NCBI RefSeq assembly: GCF_900094575.1
Contig: NZ_FMAE01000003.1
Location: forward strand, 186,001-250,000
Length of the DNA stretch: 64,000 nt
From: Bradyrhizobium yuanmingense
GTDB lineage: Bacteria > Pseudomonadota > Alphaproteobacteria > Rhizobiales > Xanthobacteraceae
Direction: 5' to 3'
Part shown: piece by piece, positions 1 to 7,431 of the stretch
Layout: each line of letters starts with the position of its first letter
Position numbering within the stretch: the stretch's first letter is position 1
Made by a program: the position numbers and the translations under genes
The notes under the pieces: model-generated
What the model saw: only the letters and a program-made list of their open reading frames with translations
What the model was told of the DNA's origin: nothing
Database searches by the model: none

Positions 1-341
1 AGCTCCAGCTCAACGTGATGGAGCCGGTGATCTCGTTCGCGCTGTTCTTCTCGATCCGCACCATGGAGCGCGCGGTCAACAGCCTGCGCGAGAATTGCGT
101 CGTCGGCATCACCGCCAACGAGGAGCACACCCGCAACATGGTGCTGAACTCGCTCGGCATCGTCACGGTGCTGAAGCCGCTGCTCGGCTACAAGCAATGC
201 GCCGAGATCGCGCGCGAAGGCTACAAGACCGGCAAGTCGCTGCACCAGATCGTCGTGACCGAACGCAAGCTGCTGACGCAGGAGAAGTGGGACGAGATGT
301 TCTCGTTCGAGCGGCTGATCAATCCGGATTTGATCGGGTAG
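1..341 (+). CDS. aspA: Aspartate ammonia-lyase, C-terminal part (5' end outside window)
   Basis: This is the last ~113 residues of a fumarase/aspartase-superfamily lyase, which deaminates L-aspartate to fumarate and ammonia in the cytoplasm. The frame is open from the window edge, so the gene is partial. The stretch with NVMEPVI, the helix ending LRENCVVGI and the segment TANEEHTRNMVLNSLGIVT are typical of the C-terminal domain of aspartase; fumarase C reads similarly but normally ends differently after the GYKxxAEIA segment. The catalytic SS loop lies upstream and is not visible. A dispersed palindromic repeat starts 9 bp after the stop codon. Confidence 0.85.
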   Translation, partial: LQLNVMEPVISFALFFSIRTMERAVNSLRENCVVGITANEEHTRNMVLNSLGIVTVLKPLLGYKQCAEIAREGYKTGKSLHQIVVTERKLLTQEKWDEMFSFERLINPDLIG

Positions 342-350
342 GCGGTCGCT

Positions 351-473
351 GTCATTCCGGGCGCGCGAAGCGCGAGCCCGGAATCCATTTCGCCGCGCGT
401 GCTGACGCCCGATGGATTCTCTGATGCGCAATCGCGCATCATAGCTCCACGCTCCGCCTCGCCCCGGAATGAC
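351..473. repeat. Dispersed palindromic repeat, family A copy 1
   Basis: The element is bounded by inverted ends GTCATTCCGG and CCGGAATGAC and contains inner palindromes around GCGCGCGAAGCGCGAGC. Closely similar copies lie at 53759-53861 and 61239-61363. All three sit just after a plus-strand stop codon. This looks like the short interspersed palindromes common between Bradyrhizobium genes. The RNA could fold into a long hairpin that affects mRNA 3' ends. Confidence 0.85.
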
Positions 474-612
474 GGGTGAAGGAATTCCGCTGCTTGGAAT
501 TGCGGCAATGGCCTCCGCTGCGGCGCCAAAACGCAATACTTGACAGTGGAAAGATTGCCTTGTTGGTATGGCTCCCAACTTCAATTTGACCGGCTGAGAG
601 GATCGTACCGCA

Positions 613-1581
613 ATGTCCATGCCTGCCTTGTTCAAGGGCCGCCTGTCGATCCCCGTGATCGGCTCGCCGCTCTTCATCATCTCGGTGCCCGATCTCGTGA
701 TCGCGCAGTGCAAGGCGGGTGTGGTCGGCTCGTTTCCGGCGCTGAATGCGCGGCCGCCGGAGCTGCTGGACGAATGGCTGGCGCGGATCACCGAAGAGCT
801 CGCGGCCTATGACCGCGCCCATCCCGACAGGCCGTCGGCGCCGTTCGCGGTCAACCAGATCGTGCACAAGTCGAACAACCGGCTCGACCACGACATGCAG
901 CTCTGCGCCAAGTACAAGGTGCCGATGATCATCTCGTCGCTCGGCGCCCGCGAGGAGCTGAACCAGGCCGTGCACGGCTGGGGCGGCATCGTCTTCCACG
1001 ACGTGATCAACCAGAAATTCGCGCACAAGGCGATCGAGAAGGGCGCCGACGGCCTGATCCTGGTCGCGGCCGGCGCCGGCGGCCATGCCGGTACCATCTC
1101 GCCGCTGGCCTTCGTGGCCGAGACACGAAAATGGTTCGACGGTCCGATCGCGCTGTCGGGTGCGATCGGCAACGGCAAGGCGATCCGCGCCGCGCGCATC
1201 CTGGGGGCCGACTTCGCCTATATCGGTTCGGCCTTCATCGCGACCAAGGAGGCCAATGCGGTCGAGAAGTACAAGGAGATGATCGCGGGCTCGAGCGCCG
1301 ACGACATCGTCTATTCCAATCTCTTCACCGGCGTGCACGGCAATTATCTGAAGCCCTCGATCCTGGCGGCGGGTATGGACCCCGAAAATCTGCCGACGTC
1401 CGATCCCTCCAAGATGAACTTCGGCACCGACGCCTCCGGCGAGCGCGCCAAGCCGAAGGCCTGGAAGGAGATCTGGGGAAGCGGCCAGGGCATCGGCAGC
1501 ATCGACAAGGTCGTGCCGGCGGCCGAGCTGATCGCGCGCTTCAAGAAGGAATACGACGAAGCGATCGATCCGCCGTTGTGA
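613..1581 (+). CDS. Nitronate monooxygenase (2-nitropropane dioxygenase family), paralog 1
   Basis: This 322-residue FMN-dependent TIM-barrel enzyme oxidises alkyl nitronates to carbonyl compounds and nitrite. The N-terminal segment IPVIGSPLFIISVPDL and the glycine-rich phosphate-binding loop AAGAGGHAGTISP (about residues 153-165) are family hallmarks, and the GADFAYIGSAFIAT segment forms the second flavin-phosphate loop. Length is normal. The ATG follows the GAGAGGATCG purine run. A thioesterase gene starts 23 bp downstream, so the two are probably co-transcribed. The protein at 4423-5388 is a clear paralog. The physiological substrate cannot be told from sequence. Confidence 0.9.
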   Translation: MSMPALFKGRLSIPVIGSPLFIISVPDLVIAQCKAGVVGSFPALNARPPELLDEWLARITEELAAYDRAHPDRPSAPFAVNQIVHKSNNRLDHDMQLCAKYKVPMIISSLGAREELNQAVHGWGGIVFHDVINQKFAHKAIEKGADGLILVAAGAGGHAGTISPLAFVAETRKWFDGPIALSGAIGNGKAIRAARILGADFAYIGSAFIATKEANAVEKYKEMIAGSSADDIVYSNLFTGVHGNYLKPSILAAGMDPENLPTSDPSKMNFGTDASGERAKPKAWKEIWGSGQGIGSIDKVVPAAELIARFKKEYDEAIDPPL

Positions 1582-1603
1582 TCGCACCCAGATCGAGTGC
1601 TGC

Positions 1604-2377
1604 ATGCCCCCCATTTACCGCGTCGACGGCAACGACGTCGTCACCAGCCCCGATGCAGCCGGCCCCTGGGACCGGCGCATGCAGCACGGCTCGGCACCGG
1701 CATCGCTGGTGACATGGGCGGCTGAGCGCATCCCTGCGGCGGTGCCGATGGATGTCGCGCGCGTGACCATCGATCTGATGCGCCCGGTACCGGTGGCGCC
1801 GCTCACGATCGCCACCGAAATCTTGCGCGAGGGCCGCAAGATCCAGCTCTGCGGGATCAAGCTGCTCGCCGACGGCGTGCAGGTGGTCGGCGCCACCGTG
1901 CTCAAGATCAGGCGCCAGGCGCTGACGCTGCCCGACGAGGTCGAGGAACTTCCGGTCACGTTGCCGTCGCCGGAGGATTCATTGGTCGAGGACGGTCACG
2001 CCGCCACCAGCCCGTTCGTGCGATCGGTCTCGATGCGCGCCGCGCGCGGCCGCTTCGGCCAGGCCGGCGCCGGCGCGATCTGGTTTCGTGTCGACCATCC
2101 GCTGATCGAAGGCGAGGCCGTCTCGCAGGCGATGCGCGCCGTGGTTGCCGCCGACTTCTCCAACGGCACCGCCTCGACGCTCGACTTCCGTGCCTGGACC
2201 TACATCAACGCCGACCTCACCGTGAGCTTTGCACGCCAGCCGGTCGGCGAGTGGATCCTGCTCGACGGCGATTCCTGGATCGGCCCCGACGGCGCGGGCC
2301 TTGCGATGTCACGCCTCGCCGACCGCCAAGGCTATTTCGGCCGCGCGGTGCAGAGCCTCGTGATCGAGAAGCGGTGA
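1604..2377 (+). CDS. Acyl-CoA thioesterase-like (double hotdog) protein
   Basis: This 257-residue protein resembles TesB-type thioesterase-family proteins: an N-terminal hotdog-like half with DRRMQHGSAPASLVTWAAER, and a C-terminal half with a DFSNGTAS segment followed by INADLTVSFARQPVGEWILL, the usual 'drug/acyl binding plus general base' region of such folds. It would hydrolyse an acyl-CoA or bind one. It lies 23 bp after nitronate monooxygenase 1 on the same strand and faces the acyl-CoA ligase at 2752, so the local theme is CoA-ester turnover. The actual substrate is unknown, and the family contains catalytically untested members. Confidence 0.75.
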   Translation: MPPIYRVDGNDVVTSPDAAGPWDRRMQHGSAPASLVTWAAERIPAAVPMDVARVTIDLMRPVPVAPLTIATEILREGRKIQLCGIKLLADGVQVVGATVLKIRRQALTLPDEVEELPVTLPSPEDSLVEDGHAATSPFVRSVSMRAARGRFGQAGAGAIWFRVDHPLIEGEAVSQAMRAVVAADFSNGTASTLDFRAWTYINADLTVSFARQPVGEWILLDGDSWIGPDGAGLAMSRLADRQGYFGRAVQSLVIEKR

Positions 2378-2513
2378 GAGGCGCTATGTGCGATCAGCCG
2401 GGCGATGACACCGATCGTGTGAGAGCTCTCTCGCGTATCGCGGGATTGAACGGCAGACTTCCGCCGCCGCGGAAGGGATGCAAGGTCGTGTTCGACCAGG
2501 ACATCCTGCCAGT

Positions 2514-2612
2514 TCACACACCGTAGAAGATCTTGATCCCCCACAGCACCACGATGATGGCCGTGATCAACGTGATCGCGGCGACTGCACTTTCCAGGGA
2601 AGCGACTCTCAT
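2514..2612 (-). CDS. Putative 32-residue single-span membrane peptide
   Basis: A short frame on the minus strand starts with ATG at 2612, preceded by GGAGAG at good spacing, and ends in TGA at 2514. The predicted peptide begins MRVASLESAVAAITL and continues as a nearly unbroken hydrophobic run to LWGIKIFYGV, enough for one membrane helix with a short charged tip. It lies in the 374-bp gap between the thioesterase (ends 2377) and the ligase (3' end at 2752), upstream of nothing on its own strand until 1581. No family recognised. The ribosome site and clean TM pattern support it; conservation is untested. Confidence 0.45.
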   Translation of the reverse strand: MRVASLESAVAAITLITAIIVVLWGIKIFYGV

Positions 2613-2751
2613 TTCACTCTCCGCTTCCCAGCCCCGTCAGCGGTCTAGTTGATTCCCTGATTCGCCGGCAATTGCGCGGGCATCGCCGTCGCAGACTCCG
2701 TTGCGGGCTGTGGTGCCGAAGCAACAACGACACCGTAGAATTCCGGAGTAT

Positions 2752-4314
2752 TTACCCCACCATCCGGTCTCGCCCGCTCCAAAAGCCCGCGCGCAGCACC
2801 TTCTTGTCGACCTTGCCGACGCCGGTCATCGGCAATTGCTTGACGAACTGGATCTGCTTGGGCGCATGCGCCGAGCCCTTTCGCGTCTTGACCAGGTTGA
2901 TCAGCTCGTCCGGATTGGGGTTCGTCCCTTCGCGCCGGACGACGATGGCGGTGACGGCTTCGCCCCATTTCTCGTCGGGAATGCCGACGACCGCGACCAT
3001 CGCCACGTCCGCGTGCTGCGACAGGACGTCCTCGACCTCGCGGGGGAAGATGTTGAAGCCGCCTGTGACGATCATGTCCTTCTTGCGGTCGAGGATGAAC
3101 ATGTAGCCGCGCTCGTCCTGACGTGCGATGTCGCCGGTGTGGACCCAGCCGTTCTTCAGCGTCTCGGCGGTGATATCGGGCCGCTTCCAGTACTCCGCCA
3201 TCACATGCGGCGCGCGCACGCAGATCTCGCCGGCCTCGCCCGTCTTCACCTCCTGGTCGTTGTCGTCGAGGATCTTGACTTCGCAGGCCGCGATCGGGAA
3301 GCCGCAGGACAGGAACAGCTCCGGCCGCTGGGGATCGTGGTCGGCCTTGCGCAGCACCGAGACGGGATAGCATTCGGTCTGCCCGTAGAGCTGCGAGAAC
3401 ACAGGGCCGATGCGTTCGATGCCCTCCAGCAGTCGGCTCGGCGACATCGCGGAGGCGCCATAGAGCACGAGCTCGAGCGAGGAGAGGTCGGTCTTGCCGA
3501 GCACGGGCTGATCGAGCAGCACATAGATCATGGTCGGAACGAACAGCGTGAAGTTGATGCGCTCGCGTGCGATCGTTGACAGCACGGCTTCGGGATCGAA
3601 GCCTTTCAGCATGTGCACGGTGCCGCCGCGCATCAGGGTCGGCAGCACCTTCGTGCCCGCGACATGGCTGATCGGCGCGACCGTGAGGTAGCGCGCAGCC
3701 TCGGGAATCTCGAAGTCGGCCAGGATCGCGCCGGCAGCGCCGGCATTTTCGCGGTGATAGCGCAGCGCGCCCTTGGATTTTCCGGTGGTGCCGCCGGTGT
3801 AGTTCAGTGTGGCGAGATCGTCGGAGCCGGCGAGGCACTGTGCGCTGGCGTGCCCCGCACTCTCGACCGCCGCCAGCAGATCGACGCCGTAGCCGGCCGG
3901 TCCCATGTTGAAGACCGCCTTGAGCCGGCCGGCCTTCGCGGCGAGCTCGCCGCCGCGGTCGCGGAAGGCGGCCGCATCCACCACCAGCATCTCGGCTTCG
4001 GAATCCTCGAGCTGAAACAGCTGGTCCTCCAGCGAGCCCAGAGGGTGGAGCCAGGTGATGCAGAGGCGGGCCAATTGGGCGGCGACGCCGGCGCACCAGC
4101 TGTCGGCGCGGTTCGCGGTGAGGAAGGCTACGCGGGCGCCGGGCTCCAAGCCGAGCCGCATGAACACGCCCTGGATCCGTCCGATCAGGTCGATGGCACC
4201 CCGATAGCTCAGCGATCCCTCGGGCCAGGCGAAAGCAATGCGGTCGGGATAGCGCGACAGCGCCCGTAGCGTCTGCGCACAAGCCGGGGATGATGCGTGG
4301 AGCGGATCAGGCAT
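2752..4314 (-). CDS. AMP-dependent acyl-CoA synthetase/ligase
   Basis: This 520-residue ANL-superfamily enzyme activates a carboxylic acid with ATP and transfers it to CoA. The A3 phosphate-binding loop NYTGGTTGKSKG lies at residues 171-182, the A5 motif appears as YGQTECYP, the A7 aspartate in VHTGDIARQDERGYMFI, and the hinge/A8 in DRKKDMIVTGGFNIFPREVE. The catalytic lysine is in GVGKVDKKVLR near the C terminus. Length is typical. It is flanked by divergent nitronate monooxygenase 2 (start 4423) and converges on the thioesterase, suggesting a small acid-degradation neighbourhood. Aromatic or medium-chain acids are both possible substrates. Confidence 0.88.
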   Translation of the reverse strand: MPDPLHASSPACAQTLRALSRYPDRIAFAWPEGSLSYRGAIDLIGRIQGVFMRLGLEPGARVAFLTANRADSWCAGVAAQLARLCITWLHPLGSLEDQLFQLEDSEAEMLVVDAAAFRDRGGELAAKAGRLKAVFNMGPAGYGVDLLAAVESAGHASAQCLAGSDDLATLNYTGGTTGKSKGALRYHRENAGAAGAILADFEIPEAARYLTVAPISHVAGTKVLPTLMRGGTVHMLKGFDPEAVLSTIARERINFTLFVPTMIYVLLDQPVLGKTDLSSLELVLYGASAMSPSRLLEGIERIGPVFSQLYGQTECYPVSVLRKADHDPQRPELFLSCGFPIAACEVKILDDNDQEVKTGEAGEICVRAPHVMAEYWKRPDITAETLKNGWVHTGDIARQDERGYMFILDRKKDMIVTGGFNIFPREVEDVLSQHADVAMVAVVGIPDEKWGEAVTAIVVRREGTNPNPDELINLVKTRKGSAHAPKQIQFVKQLPMTGVGKVDKKVLRAGFWSGRDRMVG

Positions 4315-4422
4315 ATGTTTCCTCGTTGCTTTGTCACCGGCTTATGGCGTGCCAATGTTGCTGACGACGCTAGCACAGAGACTGCGGGAGGAAACCACAA
4401 AGCCCGCGCGAGGGAGGCATGC

Positions 4423-5388
4423 ATGCCATCAGATCGACTGCAACGCTTCCGCGATCGTCTTGCTCTGCCGCTGATCGCGGCGCCGATGTTTCTGGTATCG
4501 GGCGTCGAGCTCATGGTTGCAGCCTGCCGCAACGGGGTGATCGGCAGCTTTCCCACCGCGAATTGCCGTGGCGCGGAACAGCTCGATGAATGGCTGACCG
4601 AAATCAAGCTGCGGCTGCGGCAGCATGAAGATCAAACCGGGCGAAAGGCAGCGCCACTTTGCCCGAACTTGATCGTCCACCGCTCCAATGCGCGGCTGGA
4701 GCAGGATCTCGCCGTGCTGCTGCGGCACAAGCCGGAGATCGTCATTACGTCGGTCGGCTCGCCGGCGCCAGTCTTGAAGCCGCTGCACGACGCCGGCGCG
4801 CTGGTGCTGGCGGACGTGGCCTCGATCCGCCATGCCGAACGCGCCGCGGAAGCGGGGGCGGACGGGCTGGTCCTGCTCACTGCCGGTGCTGGCGGCCAGA
4901 CCGGCTGGCTCAACCCGTTCGCCTTCGTCCGTGCGGTGCGCGCATTCTACGACGGCATCATCGTGCTCGCGGGCGGAATTAGCGACGGTCGCGCGCTGCG
5001 TGCCGCCGAAGTGCTCGGCTGCGAGCTCGCCTATATGGGCACGAAGTTCATCGCGACGCGTGAGAGCATGGCGGACGAGCGTCACAAGCAGATGCTGGTC
5101 GAGAGCAGCGCCGACGACATCTTGCTCACCACCGCGTTCACGGGCTTGCAGACCAGCATGCTGAGGCCATCGATCGCGGCCGCCGGGCTCGATCCCGACA
5201 ATCTGCCGGCGCGCGGCGCGATCAATATCACTGAGGATATCGACGTCGCCGCCCGCGACAGCCGCCCCAAGCGCTGGCGCGATATCTGGAGCGGGGGGCA
5301 TTCGACCTCGGGTGTCACCGATGTGCTCGCGGTCGAGGATCTCGTTGCGCAGACCATCGCCGAATATCGGGAAGCGGGTGGGCGGTAG
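4423..5388 (+). CDS. Nitronate monooxygenase, paralog 2
   Basis: This 321-residue protein has the same architecture as the gene at 613-1581: an N-terminal LPLIAAPMFLVSGVELM segment, the loop TAGAGGQTGWLNP and the GCELAYMGTKFIATRES segment. It is an FMN-dependent nitronate oxidase by family. ATG at 4423 is chosen because AGGGAGG lies 5 bp upstream; a longer upstream frame to 4297 has no ribosome site and would overlap the divergent ligase. It shares a roughly 108-bp divergent promoter region with that ligase. The paralogs differ enough to suggest different substrates. Confidence 0.9.
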   Translation: MPSDRLQRFRDRLALPLIAAPMFLVSGVELMVAACRNGVIGSFPTANCRGAEQLDEWLTEIKLRLRQHEDQTGRKAAPLCPNLIVHRSNARLEQDLAVLLRHKPEIVITSVGSPAPVLKPLHDAGALVLADVASIRHAERAAEAGADGLVLLTAGAGGQTGWLNPFAFVRAVRAFYDGIIVLAGGISDGRALRAAEVLGCELAYMGTKFIATRESMADERHKQMLVESSADDILLTTAFTGLQTSMLRPSIAAAGLDPDNLPARGAINITEDIDVAARDSRPKRWRDIWSGGHSTSGVTDVLAVEDLVAQTIAEYREAGGR

Positions 5389-5524
5389 CGTCGTCGCCTC
5401 TCCCACAGGGGATCGGGCAGGTTTAATCCCGCATGCCTCCGACCCATCCCACTTAACGGCGGATTAACCATCGCCAGCCAAGAATCCTTCTTGTGGCCGC
5501 CAATCAGGACGAGAGGGACAGGCG

Positions 5525-5773
5525 ATGGACTTCAATTATCTCAACGGCAAAACGGCTGCGACCCTGGACGAGATCCGCGTCCGCGTCGCCCATGCGCTGG
5601 CCCGCCACCCGCTGTGTCGCAACGTCCGGTTTGACATCGTCAGCGTCCCCCGGACCCGCCGCGGCGGCAATTGGACGGTGACGCTGCAATCGGTCGAGCC
5701 GCGCGCGGTCTGGGAAGCCTCGGAGATCGTCGCCGACATCCAGGATGCCTATGACCTTGCGGCAGCAGCCTGA
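5525..5773 (+). CDS. Conserved-looking small hypothetical protein (82 aa)
   Basis: This 82-residue acidic/basic mixed protein has no signal peptide or membrane segment. The ATG is preceded by GAGAGGGACAGGCG, a good ribosome site. The middle segment CRNVRFDIVSVPRTRRGGNWTVTL looks like two beta strands joined by a basic turn, and the C-terminal part is a helix rich in Ala, Glu and Asp. Codon use matches its neighbours. I do not recognise a family. It stands alone: about 136 bp from the monooxygenase upstream and about 100 bp from the next gene. Confidence 0.7.
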   Translation: MDFNYLNGKTAATLDEIRVRVAHALARHPLCRNVRFDIVSVPRTRRGGNWTVTLQSVEPRAVWEASEIVADIQDAYDLAAAA

Positions 5774-5876
5774 TTTCGTTGGGGGTTTCCGGGCGATGTC
5801 GCCTTAGTCCGCGCGATTGCCGCCGCAATAGCACGGTTCAGCCTTAATTATCGCCCAGTTTCCGGGCAGTGATCAC

Positions 5877-6620
5877 GTGGACTTGAAGTCGGACGCGGAG
5901 AGACGTTTGTCCAAAGCCATCACCATCGTCGCGCTGACCTGTTTCCTCGTCCTCGGCGCCGCCACCACCGCCATCCTCGGCCGCGACAGCGTTCCCAGCG
6001 TCAGCGCCGCGATGATCGCCGAGACGCCCCCAGCCAAGCCGCTCGCAACCAACCGCGCCGCCAAGGCCGACCGTCTGGTTCCGACGCTCGCGCTGGCCTC
6101 GGCCGCGATTGAGCCGGTCCAGGTTGCCGCCGACAAGCTGGCGCAGGCACCGGTCCTGACCGAGCCGCTGCGTCAGGCCTTCGCCGCCGCCACCCCCTCC
6201 GATTTTCCGATGCCGAAGCCGAGCGCGCACGAGGCGCCCGCCGCGACCGAGGTTCCGGCCATCGAAGTTCCGGCCAAGCCGAAAGTCGTCGCCAAGCCGC
6301 AGCCGCAAAAATCCTATTCGCTGCTGTCCGACGTGCAGATCGCGGGCATCAGGGATCGCCTGAAACTCTCCTCGTCCCAGGAATATTACTGGCCCTCGGT
6401 CGAGACCGCGCTGCGCAACGTCGCCCGCAAGATCCAGGCGAACAGGCTGTCGAATCCCAATGCGCCGCCCAGCGCGCAGATCGATCCGAATTGCGACGAG
6501 GTGCAGCAGCTGAAGTCGGCCGCGATGCCGCTGTTGTTCCAGCTTCGCGACGACCAGAAGGAAGAAGTGCGCAAGCTCGCTCGCCTCATCGGGCTTGAGA
6601 AGGTCGCGCAGCAGATCTGA
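5877..6620 (+). CDS. Membrane-anchored protein with LTXXQ/Spy-like C-terminal region
   Basis: This 247-residue protein starts at GTG and has one N-terminal membrane helix (about residues 13-33, ITIVALTCFLVLGAATTAIL). A Pro/Ala/Lys-rich linker follows to about residue 140. The C-terminal ~100 residues contain SDVQIAGIRDRLKLSSSQ and a WPSVETALRN helix, the pattern of CpxP/Spy-type LTXXQ repeats ('x-I-a-x-i-k-x-L-x-L-t-p-x-Q'). It is therefore probably exposed to the periplasm, perhaps as an envelope-stress or chaperone-like protein; that is inference. A GC-rich hairpin lies just after the stop. The start is not certain, because a TTG ten codons later is also possible. Confidence 0.7.
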   Translation: MDLKSDAERRLSKAITIVALTCFLVLGAATTAILGRDSVPSVSAAMIAETPPAKPLATNRAAKADRLVPTLALASAAIEPVQVAADKLAQAPVLTEPLRQAFAAATPSDFPMPKPSAHEAPAATEVPAIEVPAKPKVVAKPQPQKSYSLLSDVQIAGIRDRLKLSSSQEYYWPSVETALRNVARKIQANRLSNPNAPPSAQIDPNCDEVQQLKSAAMPLLFQLRDDQKEEVRKLARLIGLEKVAQQI

Positions 6621-6626
6621 CGCACG

Positions 6627-6652
6627 CGGTTCCTCGTCGAGGAGCCGCGGCT
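6627..6652 (+). terminator. Hairpin after the 5877-6620 gene, possible terminator
   Basis: CGCGGTTCCTC and GAGGAGCCGCG form an 11-bp stem (one G-U pair) with a 3-base loop. No U tract follows, so it may be a weak terminator or an mRNA-stabilising hairpin rather than a classical rho-independent site. Confidence 0.4.
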
Positions 6653-6657
6653 TATCA

Positions 6658-6683
6658 GGAACATCTGGCAATCCCCACGCGTT
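6658..6683 (+). promoter_or_regulatory. EcfG-type general stress promoter (GGAAC-N17-CGTT)
   Basis: GGAAC at 6658-6662 and CGTT at 6680-6683 are separated by 17 bp, an exact match to the alphaproteobacterial EcfG consensus. The start codon of the next gene (6711) lies 27 bp past the -10 element, leaving room for a short leader with the ribosome site AGAGGGAG. EcfG itself is encoded at 38097-38645. Confidence 0.8.
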
Positions 6684-6710
6684 GCCCGCTCCGAAAGAGG
6701 GAGTGGATGA

Positions 6711-7388
6711 ATGCGCGCCTCGACAGCCTATTTTGTCGGTGCCGGAACCATCGTCGCGGCCATCGCCATTGGTCTCGGTGGCGGCATCGTTGCCGGCAAC
6801 ATCATGAATCCGGTTGCGTCCAAGCAGGGGCCGGACACCAGCAAGATGGCGCAGCGCGCGGCAAGTCCCACGCCGGCCAGCACCAACGCTCCCTCCGAGC
6901 GTGTGAACTATCTCACCGGCTCACAAGCCTTCGGTGCGATGATCGCCGCGCCCGCACAGGCCGAAGCAAAGCCTGAACCCGTAAAACCCGACACGCCAAC
7001 CACGCAGGCGAATGTCCCACCGGCGCCGCAACCCTCGCAAGCCGCTGCAGTCGAGCCGCCCAAGTCCGCCGCTGCGCCACAGGCCGCAAGGCCTGCCGAG
7101 CAGCAGGCCTCGACCGAGCCGTCGTCCTCACCGAATAACGCCTATGCCAAGGCGAGGGATTCCGATGTGAAGCGCGCCGCGTCCGAACGGCGCCGAGCCG
7201 AGCGTCGCGAGCGCTGGGCCGAGCGCCGCTACTATTACGAGGCCCGCGAGCCGCGCGGCATGCGCGACCGCACCGATTGGGATGACGTCGCGCGCAACAT
7301 CCGCGAGGATTCCGATGCGCGCGATTACGCGGGGCGGTCGCGCAGCGGCTTCCCGCAGATCAGGCTGTTCGGGCCTGACGACGATTAG
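6711..7388 (+). CDS. Single-TM, Pro/Ala-rich hypothetical protein behind an EcfG promoter
   Basis: This 225-residue protein has an N-terminal membrane helix (about residues 7-30, with GAGTIVAAIAIGLGGG), then a long disordered-looking Pro/Ala/Gln/Lys stretch, and a strongly charged C-terminal part with Arg-rich runs (ERRRAERRERWAERR) followed by a Tyr/Arg/Asp-rich tail. No enzyme domain is visible. ATG 6711 follows AGAGGGAG. A perfect EcfG promoter precedes it, so it is likely induced in general stress. It may be a cell-envelope anchor with a DNA- or wall-binding tail, but the function is unknown. Confidence 0.75.
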   Translation: MRASTAYFVGAGTIVAAIAIGLGGGIVAGNIMNPVASKQGPDTSKMAQRAASPTPASTNAPSERVNYLTGSQAFGAMIAAPAQAEAKPEPVKPDTPTTQANVPPAPQPSQAAAVEPPKSAAAPQAARPAEQQASTEPSSSPNNAYAKARDSDVKRAASERRRAERRERWAERRYYYEAREPRGMRDRTDWDDVARNIREDSDARDYAGRSRSGFPQIRLFGPDDD

Positions 7389-7431
7389 CACCTGACACGG
7401 GGATCAAGCGGAGCGGTCGCGCCAGCGACCG

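Noticed and set aside
439..1614. Long antisense frame (391 aa) opposite nitronate monooxygenase 1
   Set aside because: It lies opposite a clear enzyme, is Arg/His/Asp-rich in the way GC-rich antisense frames are, and has no ribosome site or family pattern.
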